Shown here piece after piece: positions 37,364-47,419 of a stretch of 64,000 bases of DNA; the stretch's first letter is position 1; each line of letters begins with the position of its first letter. The notes beneath the pieces were generated by a model that was not told the DNA's origin, searched no databases, and worked only from the letters and a program-made list of their open reading frames with translations. Origin of the DNA: Afipia sp. (GTDB taxonomy: Bacteria; Pseudomonadota; Alphaproteobacteria; Rhizobiales; Xanthobacteraceae); NCBI GenBank assembly GCA_017474385.1, contig JAFVHU010000006.1:40967-104966 (forward strand). The letters run 5' to 3'. The position numbers and the translations under genes were made by a program.

Positions 37364-37930
37364 TTTGCCTCCCGCTCCTGGGCGGCGGGTTTTAGTTCCA
37401 CTGCCGGGGGCAGACTGAGCGACAAACCAGAGCCTCCCAAACCTTTTTTTCTTAGCCGAATTGTACGTCACGGCGCGGCAATCCGGCATACTTTGTCTCC
37501 GCTGCCGTTTTGACCACTGCGCCATGTGTTTCACCTACTTAGTCTAGTCGGTCAAAAGGCGGTCCCCTAACGAGAATTTCGCTCGATCGACGCAGTGTCT
37601 CAGCTTGCAATTCACCGGCCTTGACGTTCTGCGTGAGCGTGCAATGCTTCCGTATATCTTGGAAGGAAACTCTTCCGGCTTTGCTGAAGTGTTTTCGAAT
37701 TTTGCATCGCCACAACATGCTTTCTGATGGTCTAAGGTGCGCGGACGCCATACTATCAAACGATCGTTGGAACGACGCTCCTTCATCAGCAACAGGTCAC
37801 TGAAACAAATTGACCTGCTCGGGAAGAACCTCAACAGGCAGCCCATTTACACCAGCGCGGTACCAGACGGAGTCATCGAAAATTTGGAAGTCTAGGCTCA
37901 AGCACAAGTGTTTGGGAGGAGACAACACAA
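37364..37930. promoter_or_regulatory. Divergent promoter region, TonB receptor / flhA
   Basis: 567 bp between two divergent start codons with no convincing gene; short open frames here have poor codon use. Both promoters must lie in it. No palindromic operator was recognised by eye. Its GC content is lower than that of the flanking genes. Confidence 0.5.
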
Positions 37931-39040
37931 ATGAAGACACGCGCCGCTGTCGCTTTCGAAGCAAAGAGTCCGCTTAAGATCGTTGAACTCGACCTAGAGG
38001 GCCCCAAGCCCGGCGAAGTGCTTGTCGAAATTATGGCGACAGGCATCTGCCACACTGATGCCTATACGCTTGACGGGTTCGACAGCGAGGGGATTTTTCC
38101 CTCGATCCTCGGCCATGAGGGCGCGGGCGTCGTCCGGGAGGTCGGACCCGGCGTCACCTCCGTGAAAGCTGGCGACCATGTGATCCCGCTTTACACGCCC
38201 GAATGCCGCCAATGCAAAAGCTGTCTCAGCCGCAAGACTAACCTGTGCACCGCAATCCGCGCGACGCAGGGCAAGGGCTTGATGCCCGATGGCACGACGC
38301 GCTTTAGCTATCAGGGCAAGCCAATCTTCCACTACATGGGCTGCTCGACCTTCTCGAACTTTACCGTACTACCCGAGATCGCCATCGCGAAGATCCGCGA
38401 GGATGCGCCGTTCAAATCTGCTTGCTATGTCGGCTGCGGCGTGACGACAGGCGTGGGCGCGGTGATCAACACCGCCGGGGTCGAAGCGGGCGCGAACGTG
38501 GTTGTTTTCGGCCTCGGCGGTATCGGCCTCAACGTCATCCAAGGTGCCAGGATGGTGGGCGCCGGCAAGATCATCGGCGTCGACATCAACGATGCCAAGG
38601 AGGAATGGGGCCGTCGCTTCGGCATGACGCATTTCGTCAACCCGTCGAAGATCGACGGCGATATCGTCCAGCATCTCGTCGCGCTGACAGACGGCGGTGC
38701 GGACTATACCTTCGACTGCACTGGCAATACCAACGTGATGCGTCAGGCGCTTGAGGCCTGTCATCGCGGTTGGGGCGTTTCGGTGGTGATCGGGGTGGCC
38801 GAGGCTGGCAAGGAAATTTCCACCCGGCCGTTCCAGCTTGTTACGGGCCGCGTCTGGAAAGGCACCGCCTTCGGCGGCGCGCGCGGCCGCACCGACGTGC
38901 CGACGATCGTCGACTGGTACATGAACGGCAAGATCGAAATCGATCCTATGATCACCCATGTCCTCAAGCTGGAGGAGATCAACAAGGGCTTCGAACTGAT
39001 GCACGAGGGCAAATCTATCCGTTCGGTCGTCGTGTTCTGA
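37931..39040 (+). CDS. flhA: S-(hydroxymethyl)glutathione dehydrogenase (class III alcohol dehydrogenase)
   Basis: 369 residues. Zinc-dependent ADH: catalytic-zinc [10 protein letters not shown] and GHEGAGVV, structural zinc [15 protein letters not shown], and NAD-binding [13 protein letters not shown]. It oxidises S-hydroxymethylglutathione to S-formylglutathione. GGAGG precedes the ATG. First of three rightward genes (flhA, gfa, fghA) that turn formaldehyde from methanol oxidation into formate in the cytoplasm. Confidence 0.95.
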   Translation: MKTRAAVAFEAKSPLKIVELDLEGPKPGEVLVEIMATGICHTDAYTLDGFDSEGIFPSILGHEGAGVVREVGPGVTSVKAGDHVIPLYTPECRQCKSCLSRKTNLCTAIRATQGKGLMPDGTTRFSYQGKPIFHYMGCSTFSNFTVLPEIAIAKIREDAPFKSACYVGCGVTTGVGAVINTAGVEAGANVVVFGLGGIGLNVIQGARMVGAGKIIGVDINDAKEEWGRRFGMTHFVNPSKIDGDIVQHLVALTDGGADYTFDCTGNTNVMRQALEACHRGWGVSVVIGVAEAGKEISTRPFQLVTGRVWKGTAFGGARGRTDVPTIVDWYMNGKIEIDPMITHVLKLEEINKGFELMHEGKSIRSVVVF

Positions 39041-39079
39041 AACAAGAATCAATAAGTCAAACGTAAGGAGGATGATCCC

Positions 39080-39643
39080 ATGGCTGTTCAGATACACCCA
39101 TCGGTTGACAATGGTGTTCGCAAAGGCTCCGGCACCTTCGCCGGCGGAACGCTGGTCTGCAAATGCAAGGACAAGCCGGTCAAGGTTGGCATCAAAGGCG
39201 ACGTCGCCCACAACCACGCCTGCGGCTGCAGTAAATGCTGGAAGCCTGAGGGCGCGACTTTTGCTGTCATTGCCGTCGTGCCACGCGAGAATGTGACGGT
39301 GCGGGAGAATGGCGACAAGCTCAAAATCGTAGACACATCGGCCACGATCCAGCGGCATGCCTGCCAAGTTTGCGGCACGCACATGTTCGGACGCATTGAG
39401 AATAAATCGCATCCCTTCTATGGCCTGGACTTTATTCATCCTGAATTGTTCGAGGAAGAGGGCTCGGCCGCGCCGACATTTGCCGCGTTCGTGTCCTCTG
39501 TCATTGAGTCTGGCGTCGATCCTTCGGAGATGCCCGGAATCAGGGCGCGCCTCAAGGAACTCGGACTTGAACCATATGATTGTCTGTCGCCCGTCCTGAT
39601 GGACGCGATGGCCACGCACGTAGCAAAATCAAAAGCGGCGTAA
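39080..39643 (+). CDS. gfa: Glutathione-dependent formaldehyde-activating enzyme
   Basis: 187 residues. Gfa family with zinc Cys motifs: [25 protein letters not shown], and [14 protein letters not shown]. It speeds addition of formaldehyde to glutathione, giving the substrate of FlhA. A perfect TAAGGAGG precedes the ATG. Confidence 0.95.
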   Translation: MAVQIHPSVDNGVRKGSGTFAGGTLVCKCKDKPVKVGIKGDVAHNHACGCSKCWKPEGATFAVIAVVPRENVTVRENGDKLKIVDTSATIQRHACQVCGTHMFGRIENKSHPFYGLDFIHPELFEEEGSAAPTFAAFVSSVIESGVDPSEMPGIRARLKELGLEPYDCLSPVLMDAMATHVAKSKAA

Positions 39644-39741
39644 TCCGGGACGGCCGGTGACGTGACAGGCAACACCGGCGCCGGAACGCAGCCTGATCCG
39701 TTCCAATCCAGCCGCTGTCGATCGGCCGGAGGGCTGGAATA

Positions 39742-40587
39742 ATGACGATCGAAACCGTTTCGCTCAATCGATCGCATGGTGGATCGCAGGGCGTCTACAA
39801 ACATATGAGCCGCGAGACCGGAACCGACATGACCTTTTCGGTCTTCGTTCCACCGCATCAAGGCGATACGACGCTGCCGGTGGTCTGGTATTTGTCCGGC
39901 CTCACCTGCACTCATGCCAACGTCACCGAAAAGGGTGAGTATCGTCATGCCTGCGCCGAACTTGGCCTGATTTTCGTTGCACCGGATACCAGTCCGCGTG
40001 GCGACGACGTGCCTGGCGATCCCGCGGGAACATATGATTTCGGGCTCGGCGCGGGCTTTTACGTGGACGCAACGCTAGAGCCGTTCTCACGGCACTATCG
40101 TATGTGGAGCTATGTGACAGAGGAACTGCCTGGATTGATCGCAGAGCATTTTCCCGCTGACCCGGCTCGTCAATCGGTCCTCGGTCATTCGATGGGTGGG
40201 CACGGGGCGCTGACGATGGCTCTGCGTCGTCCCAATCACTATCGCGCCGCGAGCGCCTTTTCGCCGATCGTTGCGCCATCACAAGTACCTTGGGGCATCA
40301 AGGCGCTCGGCGGCTATCTCGGCGACTACCCTGAAGCATGGCGCAAGTATGATGCGGTTGCGCTGATCGAGGATGGTGCACGGTTTTCCGACTTTCTTGT
40401 CGATTATGGTGACGCCGATCAATTCCTGAGCGAACAACTTCGCCCCGACCTGCTGGAGCGCGCATGTTTGCAGGCGCGGATCCCGCTGACCCTTCATCGC
40501 CAAACTGGCTATGATCACAGCTACTATTTCGTGTCGACGTTCATGGAAGATCACATGCGCTGGCATGCGGAGCGGTTGAAGGCATAA
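39742..40587 (+). CDS. fghA: S-formylglutathione hydrolase
   Basis: 281 residues, alpha/beta hydrolase of the esterase-D type. Nucleophile Ser in GHSMGGHGAL, Asp in the DADQFL region, catalytic His in GYDHSYYFV, and CTHANVTEKGEYRHACAELG near the N-terminus. It releases formate and glutathione, closing the formaldehyde pathway. GGAGG precedes the ATG. Confidence 0.95.
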   Translation: MTIETVSLNRSHGGSQGVYKHMSRETGTDMTFSVFVPPHQGDTTLPVVWYLSGLTCTHANVTEKGEYRHACAELGLIFVAPDTSPRGDDVPGDPAGTYDFGLGAGFYVDATLEPFSRHYRMWSYVTEELPGLIAEHFPADPARQSVLGHSMGGHGALTMALRRPNHYRAASAFSPIVAPSQVPWGIKALGGYLGDYPEAWRKYDAVALIEDGARFSDFLVDYGDADQFLSEQLRPDLLERACLQARIPLTLHRQTGYDHSYYFVSTFMEDHMRWHAERLKA

Positions 40588-40605
40588 CGTCTGCCAGCAA
40601 CGGCT

Positions 40606-41118
40606 CTATTGCGGCGCCCCGTAGTTGGGCGCAAGCAACCGATTACGCAGGAGATAGCTCATGGCGCGCGACCACGACTCGTCAGTGTTGCCGCGGAAGT
40701 CCACGCTCATAATGGCAACAAGGTTGCCGGTGTGAGCGTCGCGCACGTAGACGTTCATGCTGAGGATAAGGTTCGAAACCTTCTGCACCACGCCCGTGAT
40801 AGCGAGATCGGCTCCGAGTTGCTTGGCGAACTTCACGTCACAACCTCCGCACGCCTGAAGGTTGCTGCCCTGCGCCTCGGATTTGAGCGGCGTGATGTCA
40901 ACGATGAGAAACTTGCCGGAGTCCGCAAGACCCTTGCGCAGTTGGTCGCCGGCACGCAGGAGCCGGCCTTGTTCATCGGCCCGCGGCCCGTTCTTTTCGC
41001 CCTCCAGACTGGTGTCGAAGAGTTCGAAATCGAACACAGCGGCCTTGAGTGTACTGGCCCGGACTGGCGTTGCAAAGGCAAGCATCAATGCGATGGCGAA
41101 CGACAGGATCCGCATCAT
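40606..41118 (-). CDS. Exported DUF3280-like protein of methylotrophy clusters
   Basis: 170 residues with a signal peptide (ILSFAIALMLAFATPVRA). The mature part AAVFDFELFDTSLEGEKNG, LRKGLADSGKFLIVDITP, CGGCDVKFAKQLGADLAITG, and NVYVRDAHTGNLV resembles the DUF3280/DUF2380 group, proteins often found next to PQQ-dehydrogenase ABC genes. Three cysteines are near the centre. It is convergent with fghA and divergent from the ABC substrate-binding gene. Function unknown. Confidence 0.72.
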   Translation of the reverse strand: MMRILSFAIALMLAFATPVRASTLKAAVFDFELFDTSLEGEKNGPRADEQGRLLRAGDQLRKGLADSGKFLIVDITPLKSEAQGSNLQACGGCDVKFAKQLGADLAITGVVQKVSNLILSMNVYVRDAHTGNLVAIMSVDFRGNTDESWSRAMSYLLRNRLLAPNYGAPQ

Positions 41119-41255
41119 CGATCACCTCCCACATTCGCACCGCACGCGGCGGCACATATCATACGCGCTGCAGCGCAAAACAAATCGACCATGCCTTAAG
41201 CGGAAAATCCCTCTAAAATGGATCTCTCCGGAGAGGCTCGTCATTGGAGGAGCCG

Positions 41256-42449
41256 TTGAACCGATTTGCGGTCGGCGCAATCGCCATGAGCGCTTTCGTT
41301 TCGGTCGTCTCGGCTTCCTATGCGGCCGATCCGATCGAGATCAAGATCGGCTATCTCCGCCGCGACGGCGTTAAATCAATGTTGTCACTGATCGACCAGC
41401 CAACCAGGGACGACGGCGTGGCGGGTGCCCGCCTGGCGATCGAGGATAATAACACCACCGGCCAGTTCCTGAACCAACGCTTCACGCTGGAAGAGGTTCG
41501 GCTCAAAGACGGCGAAGGCCCCGCGGCGGCAGCGACCGCACTCGCCGACCGCAACACCATGTTCATCATTGCCGACCTTCCGGCGGAAGCGCTTGTGAAA
41601 GCCGCTGATGCGACCCGTGATCGCGGGCTCATGTTCTTGAACGCGGGCGCGATTGACGACCGGCTTCGGGAGGAGGACTGCCGGGATAACGTGATCCACA
41701 CTTCACCTACGCGCTCGATGTTGGCGGATGGCCTTGCTCAATATCTTGCATGGAAGCAATGGAACCGTTGGCTCCTGGTGGTTGGTTCGCATCCAGAAGA
41801 CAAGCTCTATGCGGACGCGCTGCGGCGCGCCGCCGCGCGCTTCGGCGCAAAGATCGTGCAGGAGCGCGTGTTCGAGGATACAGGCGGCGCACGCCGCACC
41901 GACAGCGGCGTCACGTTAATCCAGCGTCAGATGCCGGTGTTCACTCAGCACGCACCGGCCTACGATGTCCTGGTCGCGGCGGACGAGAGCGAGGTGTTCG
42001 CGTCCTACCTGCCGTACCGAACGTGGGACCCGAGGCCCGTTGCCGGGTCGGCTGGCCTCGTGCCGAAAAGCTGGGACGCTGCTCACGACCAATGGGGCGC
42101 GGTGCAGATGCAGAGCCGATTCCTGAAGCTTAACTCACGGCGCATGACAGCGCTCGACATGCAGGCTTGGACCGCCGCCCGCATGATCGGCGAAGCAGCC
42201 TCGCACATAAAATCCGCAGATCCCAAGACCGTGCTGGATTTCCTCAAGGGACCATATTTTTCGCTCGCAGCGTTCAAGGGCCAGCGGCTCACACTGCGGG
42301 ACTGGAATCTTCAGCTCCGCCAGCCCATCCTGCTGACGGATGGACGCAAGGTGGTTTCGGTCTCGCCGCAGGAAGGCTTCCTGCACCAGGTCTCGGAACT
42401 CGACACGCTCGGCGTGGATCGGCCCGAGACCAGGTGCAAGCTGAACTGA
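41256..42449 (+). CDS. PQQ-dehydrogenase-associated ABC transporter, substrate-binding protein
   Basis: 397 residues from a TTG at 41256 with GGAGGAG directly upstream; an earlier TTG at 41244 overlaps that Shine-Dalgarno. Signal peptide RFAVGAIAMSAFVSVVSASYA. A type I periplasmic-binding fold follows: IEIKIGYLRRDG, GARLAIEDNNTTGQFL, RGLMFLNAGAIDDRLR, and the C-terminal LRDWNLQLRQPILL. This protein type always accompanies the YVTN, ATPase and permease genes seen next. Relatives are part of ped and lut loci linked to lanthanide-dependent alcohol oxidation. Confidence 0.88.
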   Translation: MNRFAVGAIAMSAFVSVVSASYAADPIEIKIGYLRRDGVKSMLSLIDQPTRDDGVAGARLAIEDNNTTGQFLNQRFTLEEVRLKDGEGPAAAATALADRNTMFIIADLPAEALVKAADATRDRGLMFLNAGAIDDRLREEDCRDNVIHTSPTRSMLADGLAQYLAWKQWNRWLLVVGSHPEDKLYADALRRAAARFGAKIVQERVFEDTGGARRTDSGVTLIQRQMPVFTQHAPAYDVLVAADESEVFASYLPYRTWDPRPVAGSAGLVPKSWDAAHDQWGAVQMQSRFLKLNSRRMTALDMQAWTAARMIGEAASHIKSADPKTVLDFLKGPYFSLAAFKGQRLTLRDWNLQLRQPILLTDGRKVVSVSPQEGFLHQVSELDTLGVDRPETRCKLN

Positions 42450-42468
42450 CAAGATGGAGGTTTCGCAC

Positions 42469-43440
42469 ATGCGGCGACGTTGCCTTCTTCTCGGAACCGT
42501 CGTCTGGCTTGCAGCTGCCATGCCAGCCAACGCCTTCCTGGCTTATGTGTCGAACGAGAAGAGCAACACGGTTTCCGTGATCGATACCGACAAATGGGTT
42601 GTCACAAAGACCATCAAGGTCGGACAGCGCCCGCGCGGCATCGAGTTCACCAAAGACGGAAAATTCGTCCTGGTGGCGGTCGGCGATGATGACACAATCC
42701 AGATGATTGATACCGCGATCCAGAAGGTGGTCGACACCCTGCCCTCCGGCCCCGATCCCGAGTTGTTCGTGCAGGATGCGGCCGGCAAGTTTCTCTACGT
42801 GGCCAACGAGAACGACAACACGGTGACGATCATCGACATCGAAAAGCGCTCTCGTATAGGCGACGTGCAGGTGGGCGTCGAACCCGAGGGGATGGCAATC
42901 AGCCCGGACGGCAGGATTCTCATCAACACATCTGAGACCACCAATATGGCGCATTTCATCGACACCCGAACGCGCCAGATCGTGGCGAACGTGCTGGTCG
43001 ATGCACGTCCGCGTTTCGCCGAATTCAAGCGCGACGGTTCCGAGCTCTGGGTTTCCTCGGAGATTGGGGGCACCGTCGCAGTGATCGATCCGTCCAAACA
43101 GACGATCACGAAAAAGATTGCGTTCAACATTCCCGGCATGCGAAGTGAGGCGATACAGCCAGTCGGCATCAGCATCACCAGGGATGGCAAGACCGCCTTT
43201 GTCGCCCTCGGCCCTGCCAACCGCATCGCCGTCGTCGATGGCGCGAGCCATCAGGTCACCAAGTACCTGCTGGTCGGTCAGCGGGTGTGGCACACGGCGT
43301 TCACGCCGGACGAAAAATACCTGCTAACCACGAACGGCGTGTCGAACGACGTCTCCATCATCGACGTCGCCGCGCTCAAAGTGATCAAGACCATCCAGGT
43401 CGGCGAGCTGCCCTGGGGCGTCACGATCTCACGGCAATGA
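42469..43440 (+). CDS. PQQ-dependent-dehydrogenase-associated YVTN beta-propeller protein
   Basis: 323 residues from the ATG at 42469 (GGAGG nine bases upstream, signal peptide MRRRCLLLGTVVWLAAAMPA). It is built of repeated blades such as AYVSNEKSNTVSVIDTD, LYVANENDNTVTIIDIE, LWVSSEIGGTVAVIDPS and LLTTNGVSNDVSIIDVA, about seven in all. It is periplasmic. Role with the ABC transporter is unknown; binding of a cofactor or protein partner is plausible. Overlaps the next gene by 4 bases. Confidence 0.9.
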   Translation: MRRRCLLLGTVVWLAAAMPANAFLAYVSNEKSNTVSVIDTDKWVVTKTIKVGQRPRGIEFTKDGKFVLVAVGDDDTIQMIDTAIQKVVDTLPSGPDPELFVQDAAGKFLYVANENDNTVTIIDIEKRSRIGDVQVGVEPEGMAISPDGRILINTSETTNMAHFIDTRTRQIVANVLVDARPRFAEFKRDGSELWVSSEIGGTVAVIDPSKQTITKKIAFNIPGMRSEAIQPVGISITRDGKTAFVALGPANRIAVVDGASHQVTKYLLVGQRVWHTAFTPDEKYLLTTNGVSNDVSIIDVAALKVIKTIQVGELPWGVTISRQ

Positions 43441-44258
43441 GGGAGACCGACACGCCCATCAACCAATCCGCAACATCGGATAGTCACCACCGAACCCAGC
43501 CGGTAGAAACGGTAGCCCTTTCGATCGAAGGCGTGAGCCATTTCTATGGTAGCCGCCAGGCGCTCGAAGATGTGAGCTTCACGGTCGCACCGGCAACCTT
43601 CACAGCGCTGCTTGGGCTTAACGGCGCCGGCAAAAGCTCCCTTTTCTCGCTCGTCACGCGATTGTTTGATGTCCAGACGGGGAACATTCGCATCTTCGGT
43701 CACGACATTCGGCGCGATCCGGGGGAAGCTCTGCGCGTGCTCGGCGTGGTGTTCCAGCCGCGCACTCTCGATCTCGATCTCTCGGTCACGCAAAATCTCG
43801 TGTACCACGCGGCCCTGCATGGCATCGGTAAACGCGAGGCGCTCTCCCGCGCCGGCGAGGAGCTGACCCGCATCGGTCTTGCTGACCGCGCTGGGGACAA
43901 GGTGCGCAACCTCTCGGGAGGTCAGATGCGGCGCCTTGAGATTGCGCGCGCCCTGTTGCATCGGCCGTGCCTGCTCCTGCTTGACGAGGCAACCGTCGGC
44001 CTCGACGTCAAGGCGCGCGCCGACATCCTGAGCTATGTGCGGCGCTTGGTAGCGGACGAAGGCATCAGCGTGCTGTGGGCAACACACCTGTTCGACGAGA
44101 TCACGCTCGGCGACGATCTGGTCGTTCTGCACCGCGGCCGGGTGCTTGCGCACGGCTCGGCCGCGCGCATCGTCGCGGAAATCGGGACGCGTGACCTGCA
44201 TTCGGCGTTCATGCGTCTGATCGGAACTCCTTCGGAAACCGTGAGACTCTTGCCATGA
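43437..44258 (+). CDS. PQQ-dependent-dehydrogenase-associated ABC transporter ATPase
   Basis: 273 residues from the ATG that overlaps the previous stop (ATGA). Walker A GLNGAGKSS, signature LSGGQMRR, Walker B LLLLDEATVGLD, switch WATHLFDE. The ABC-2 type architecture suggests export rather than import. It overlaps the permease gene by 4 bases. Confidence 0.92.
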   Translation: MRETDTPINQSATSDSHHRTQPVETVALSIEGVSHFYGSRQALEDVSFTVAPATFTALLGLNGAGKSSLFSLVTRLFDVQTGNIRIFGHDIRRDPGEALRVLGVVFQPRTLDLDLSVTQNLVYHAALHGIGKREALSRAGEELTRIGLADRAGDKVRNLSGGQMRRLEIARALLHRPCLLLLDEATVGLDVKARADILSYVRRLVADEGISVLWATHLFDEITLGDDLVVLHRGRVLAHGSAARIVAEIGTRDLHSAFMRLIGTPSETVRLLP

Positions 44259-45103
44259 CCTCCTCCATCATCAGGAGCCGGCCGTTGGGATTTTCGCTCG
44301 CGCAGTATGCAATTTGCCTGAAAGGCATCGTATGGCGCGAAGGCTTGCGCTTCCTGCATCAACGCGGGCGCTTTGTGTCGGCTCTGGTCCGCCCGCTCGT
44401 GTGGCTGTTCATTTTCGCCGCCGGGTTTCGCCAGATTCTCGGCGTTTCCATCATTCCACCATACGAGACCTACATTCTCTATGAGGTCTACATCACGCCC
44501 GGGCTGATAGCGATGATCCAGCTCTTCAACGGTATGCAGTCGTCGCTCTCGATGGTCTACGACCGCGAGATGGGCAATATGCGCACCCTGCTGGTGAGTC
44601 CGCTGCCGCGCTGGTACCTACTGTTCTGCAAGCTGCTCGCCGGAACCGCGGTCTCCGTGCTGCAGGTCTATGCATTTCTCCTGATCGCCTGGTTCTGGGA
44701 TATCGAGCCGCCGCTCATCGGCTATCTCACAGTCCTGCCGGCGCTCGTCGTATCCGGGCTGATGCTGGGCGCGCTCGGCATGCTGATCTCGTCGGGCATC
44801 AAGCAGCTCGAGAATTTCGCCGGTATCATGAATTTCGTGATCTTTCCTATGTTCTTCGCTTCGTCGGCCCTCTACCCGCTCTGGCGGGTGCGTGAGGGAA
44901 GCCCGATGCTCTACGACGTGTGTCAGTTCAATCCGTTCACCCATGCGGTGGAACTAATCCGGTTCGCGCTCTACGGCCAGGTGAATTGGATGTCGTTGGC
45001 TGTGGTCGGCGGCTGCACCGCGATGTTCATGATCGGTGCCGCCCTCGCCTATGATCCGTCGCGCGGCTTTGCCCGCCGTGGACCCGCAGGAGGCGAGACA
45101 TGA
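44255..45103 (+). CDS. ABC-2 type permease of the PQQ-associated transporter (PedC-like)
   Basis: 282 residues, six transmembrane helices. ABC-2 features: VRPLVWLFIFAAGFRQILG, YEVYITPGLIAMIQLFNGMQ, DREMGNMRTLLVSPLPRWYL, and FPMFFASSALYPLWRV. It forms the membrane channel with the ATPase upstream. Overlaps the next gene by 4 bases. Confidence 0.92.
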   Translation: MTSSIIRSRPLGFSLAQYAICLKGIVWREGLRFLHQRGRFVSALVRPLVWLFIFAAGFRQILGVSIIPPYETYILYEVYITPGLIAMIQLFNGMQSSLSMVYDREMGNMRTLLVSPLPRWYLLFCKLLAGTAVSVLQVYAFLLIAWFWDIEPPLIGYLTVLPALVVSGLMLGALGMLISSGIKQLENFAGIMNFVIFPMFFASSALYPLWRVREGSPMLYDVCQFNPFTHAVELIRFALYGQVNWMSLAVVGGCTAMFMIGAALAYDPSRGFARRGPAGGET

Positions 45104-45714
45104 GATGCTGGCTCGTCCTGTATGCTCTCCTTTCAGTTATTGCCTCGGCCGATCTCTCCTTCGCAGTTGATCCTCGCTACCCGGACTGGCCATGCACCCA
45201 AGCCAAGGTACCGGAGGTCTCGCTTGCCGCCGTCTGGGCCGGGCCAGCGCTAGATGATGTCGTTGGCAAATGGAAAGACGACGGCAAGATAAGCACGTTG
45301 GTCGAGCGGCTCGCCGCTCGGCGCACGCCTCTCGATGAAGCGCAGAAACTCGTCGCTGAATTTCTCTCCGAGTCGGCAGCCGAAAAGACAAAAATGGGCA
45401 AGCTGCTGTTCGCCGGCTTGTACGATGCACTCAACGCGCAGCGTTCATCGGTATTGAACGGGCTTGAGCGGATCACCCGCAAGCAACGAGACGCCGCGGA
45501 GAAGATCCGCGCCGATACGCTCGTGCTTCACGAACTACAGGACGCGCCCGCGCCCGATCAAACCAGGATCGATCAGCTTGCCAACCAGTTGACCTGGGAG
45601 ACGCGCATCTTCGAGGACCGGAACAAGGTCATTCGCTTCGCCTGCGAAGTGCCGACCGCAATTGATCAGCGCTTGTTCGCGCTCGGACGCACCGTTCAGC
45701 AGGAGATGGAGTAG
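45100..45714 (+). CDS. Exported protein of unknown function, last gene of the ABC operon
   Basis: 204 residues with a signal peptide (MRCWLVLYALLSVIASADLSFA). The mature N-terminus DPRYPDWPCTQAKVPEVSLAAVW is conserved in relatives from methanol loci, from memory. The rest is helical and charged (AARRTPLDEAQKLVAEFL, RKQRDAAEKIRADTLVLHEL), with coiled-coil potential. The start is coupled to the permease by an ATGA overlap, so it is part of the same machine. Convergent with xoxJ. Confidence 0.8.
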   Translation: MRCWLVLYALLSVIASADLSFAVDPRYPDWPCTQAKVPEVSLAAVWAGPALDDVVGKWKDDGKISTLVERLAARRTPLDEAQKLVAEFLSESAAEKTKMGKLLFAGLYDALNAQRSSVLNGLERITRKQRDAAEKIRADTLVLHELQDAPAPDQTRIDQLANQLTWETRIFEDRNKVIRFACEVPTAIDQRLFALGRTVQQEME

Positions 45715-45908
45715 CCGGCAGCCGACTCGCGCGGAAGATGGATTACTCGATCGCCCGGCCTCTGGCGTGCTTCCGCAACCAGAAAATCCGGCCGCTGCCA
45801 GCCACCTCATTCCGCGACACCCCGCTCGGCCTGCGAGCCATCCCCCTCCGCGAGCGCGGACGCGCAGGCGAACGCCAGCGGCTACGATAATCGCTCAGAC
45901 CGGCAGAA

Positions 45909-46799
45909 TCATCGCTGCTTCGTCATCGTCTCAGCGGTGATCGGCTGGTCGTTTTCATCGAGCAGCGGCACGCCGAAATCGAGCAGGAGCTGGTTGATCG
46001 CGGGCTGGTTCTCCTGGATGAAGCGGTTGAGCAACCGCTTCCAGTTCTGGTCGGCCGCGCGCACGCCCATGCCGATGCGATAGACGAGGCGCGGCCCGGC
46101 CGTCTCCCTGATCAGCGGCACGACCCGCAGCGGCGGGTTAGCCTTCTTTGCGTAATAGCCGGCCATCGGCCCCCACAGGATGCCGGCGTCGATCTCCCCC
46201 AATGTCACATCCTTGATCATCGCCTCGGCCGAGGAATCGATGCGCGTGTCGATCATAAGCGGATAGGATTTTGCGCTTCCCATAAGGCCATTGACCGCCA
46301 TGTTGGTCCCGGGCGGCGTGCCTGCCACGATACCGATGCGTTTGCCTTTGAGACGCTCATCGCCGAGCGTCGCGACGTCGTTGAGGCTACTGCCGCGCTT
46401 GGCGACGAGCGCGTAGGCCGTGCGGTAGTAAGGGTTGGTGCCTTGGGCGAGGTCGTCCCCTTGCGGGAAGCCCACAATCACGTCGCAGCGGTGAGAGCCA
46501 AGCGTCATCCGCACGAAGCCGGTCGCCTGCGGAAAGAACGCGTAGGCAAGCTTCTTGCCCAACTTCTGTGCAAGCAGTTCAGCGAGCTTGTTCTCGAAGC
46601 CCTCGCCCTTGTCGTTGGAAAAAGGAAGATTGTGCGGGTCCGCGCAAACTCTCAGCACCTTCGGATCGACGAGTTCAATCGAAAGATCCGTGCCTTCAGG
46701 ACGCGCCTGCGCCAGAGCCAGCCCGTGATCGAGCTGCACAATCAAGACCGCGCAAAACATCGAGAACGCCCACGCTCCGCGCGATGCGGCTATCGCCAT
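45909..46799 (-). CDS. xoxJ: XoxJ/MxaJ-like periplasmic binding protein
   Basis: 296 residues from the ATG at 46799 (AAGGAG upstream; signal peptide AIAASRGAWAFSMFCAVLIV). Type II binding-protein fold: LRVCADPHNLPFSNDKGEGFE, DVIVGFPQGDDLAQGTNPYYR, IGIVAGTPPGTNMAV, and GEIDAGILWGPMAGYYAKKA. XoxJ is needed for XoxF function, possibly in activation or partner docking. Third gene of the leftward xoxF-G-J set. Confidence 0.92.
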   Translation of the reverse strand: MAIAASRGAWAFSMFCAVLIVQLDHGLALAQARPEGTDLSIELVDPKVLRVCADPHNLPFSNDKGEGFENKLAELLAQKLGKKLAYAFFPQATGFVRMTLGSHRCDVIVGFPQGDDLAQGTNPYYRTAYALVAKRGSSLNDVATLGDERLKGKRIGIVAGTPPGTNMAVNGLMGSAKSYPLMIDTRIDSSAEAMIKDVTLGEIDAGILWGPMAGYYAKKANPPLRVVPLIRETAGPRLVYRIGMGVRAADQNWKRLLNRFIQENQPAINQLLLDFGVPLLDENDQPITAETMTKQR

Positions 46800-46857
46800 C
46801 GCGGTCTCCTTGTCGATTATCGCCAGCGCGCTGCGCCATTCGCCCTTGCTCAGCCGG

Positions 46858-47373
46858 TCAGTTCTTGCCGATACAGGAATCCTCCCATTGCCTAGCGGCT
46901 TCCGGCTTGGCTTCGTGCTTGGAAGGCCGCACGCGACCAACCGCTTCGTTCGCGCGCGCCCGCAGATAGACGAAGAGATCGTCCATGTAGCAGGCGACGT
47001 TCGGATTTTCGCCGAGAGCCGGCATCACGCTTTCCCGCGACGACGTGATGTTCTTACGTCCAACGGCGACCACGCTGAGAAACTCTCCATAGTCCATGGT
47101 CTTGAGCGTGTCCTTGAGCCCCGGCGCATAAGTCGATCCTTCGCCGTCGGGGCCATGGCAGACGTGGCACTCCGAATGATACCGGCGATAGCCGGAATAC
47201 GTGTACCAATCGACCGTTCCGTCGGGCGTAACCTTGTAGGTCGGGTTGCCGTCCTTATCCAGGTATCGGCCGTTCTCGTTCTTGACGGCGGCAGGATCGC
47301 CGCTTCCGTCCGCGAACGCCACGCCTCCCAGCGCGACAGCCAGTACCGCTACGGCAATGATACCGATGTACAC
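46858..47373 (-). CDS. xoxG: XoxG cytochrome c, electron acceptor of XoxF
   Basis: About 171 residues from a GTG at 47373 (GAGG upstream). The longer ORF from 47466 would run over a strong hairpin and is unlikely. One CXXCH-type heme site, SECHVCHGPDGEGSTYAPGL, is visible with the distal Met in ESVMPALGENPNV. An N-terminal hydrophobic leader (VYIGIIAVAVLAVALGG) precedes it. It takes electrons from the PQQ of XoxF to the respiratory chain. Confidence 0.9.
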   Translation of the reverse strand: MYIGIIAVAVLAVALGGVAFADGSGDPAAVKNENGRYLDKDGNPTYKVTPDGTVDWYTYSGYRRYHSECHVCHGPDGEGSTYAPGLKDTLKTMDYGEFLSVVAVGRKNITSSRESVMPALGENPNVACYMDDLFVYLRARANEAVGRVRPSKHEAKPEAARQWEDSCIGKN

Positions 47374-47419
47374 GAGCGCGCCTCGAAATGTGAATGTCGG
47401 ATGCAGGAAATAAAATGAC

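Noticed and set aside
37539-37846. Short minus-strand frames in the TonB receptor / flhA gap
   Set aside because: Overlapping frames, no ribosome site, no recognisable protein character.
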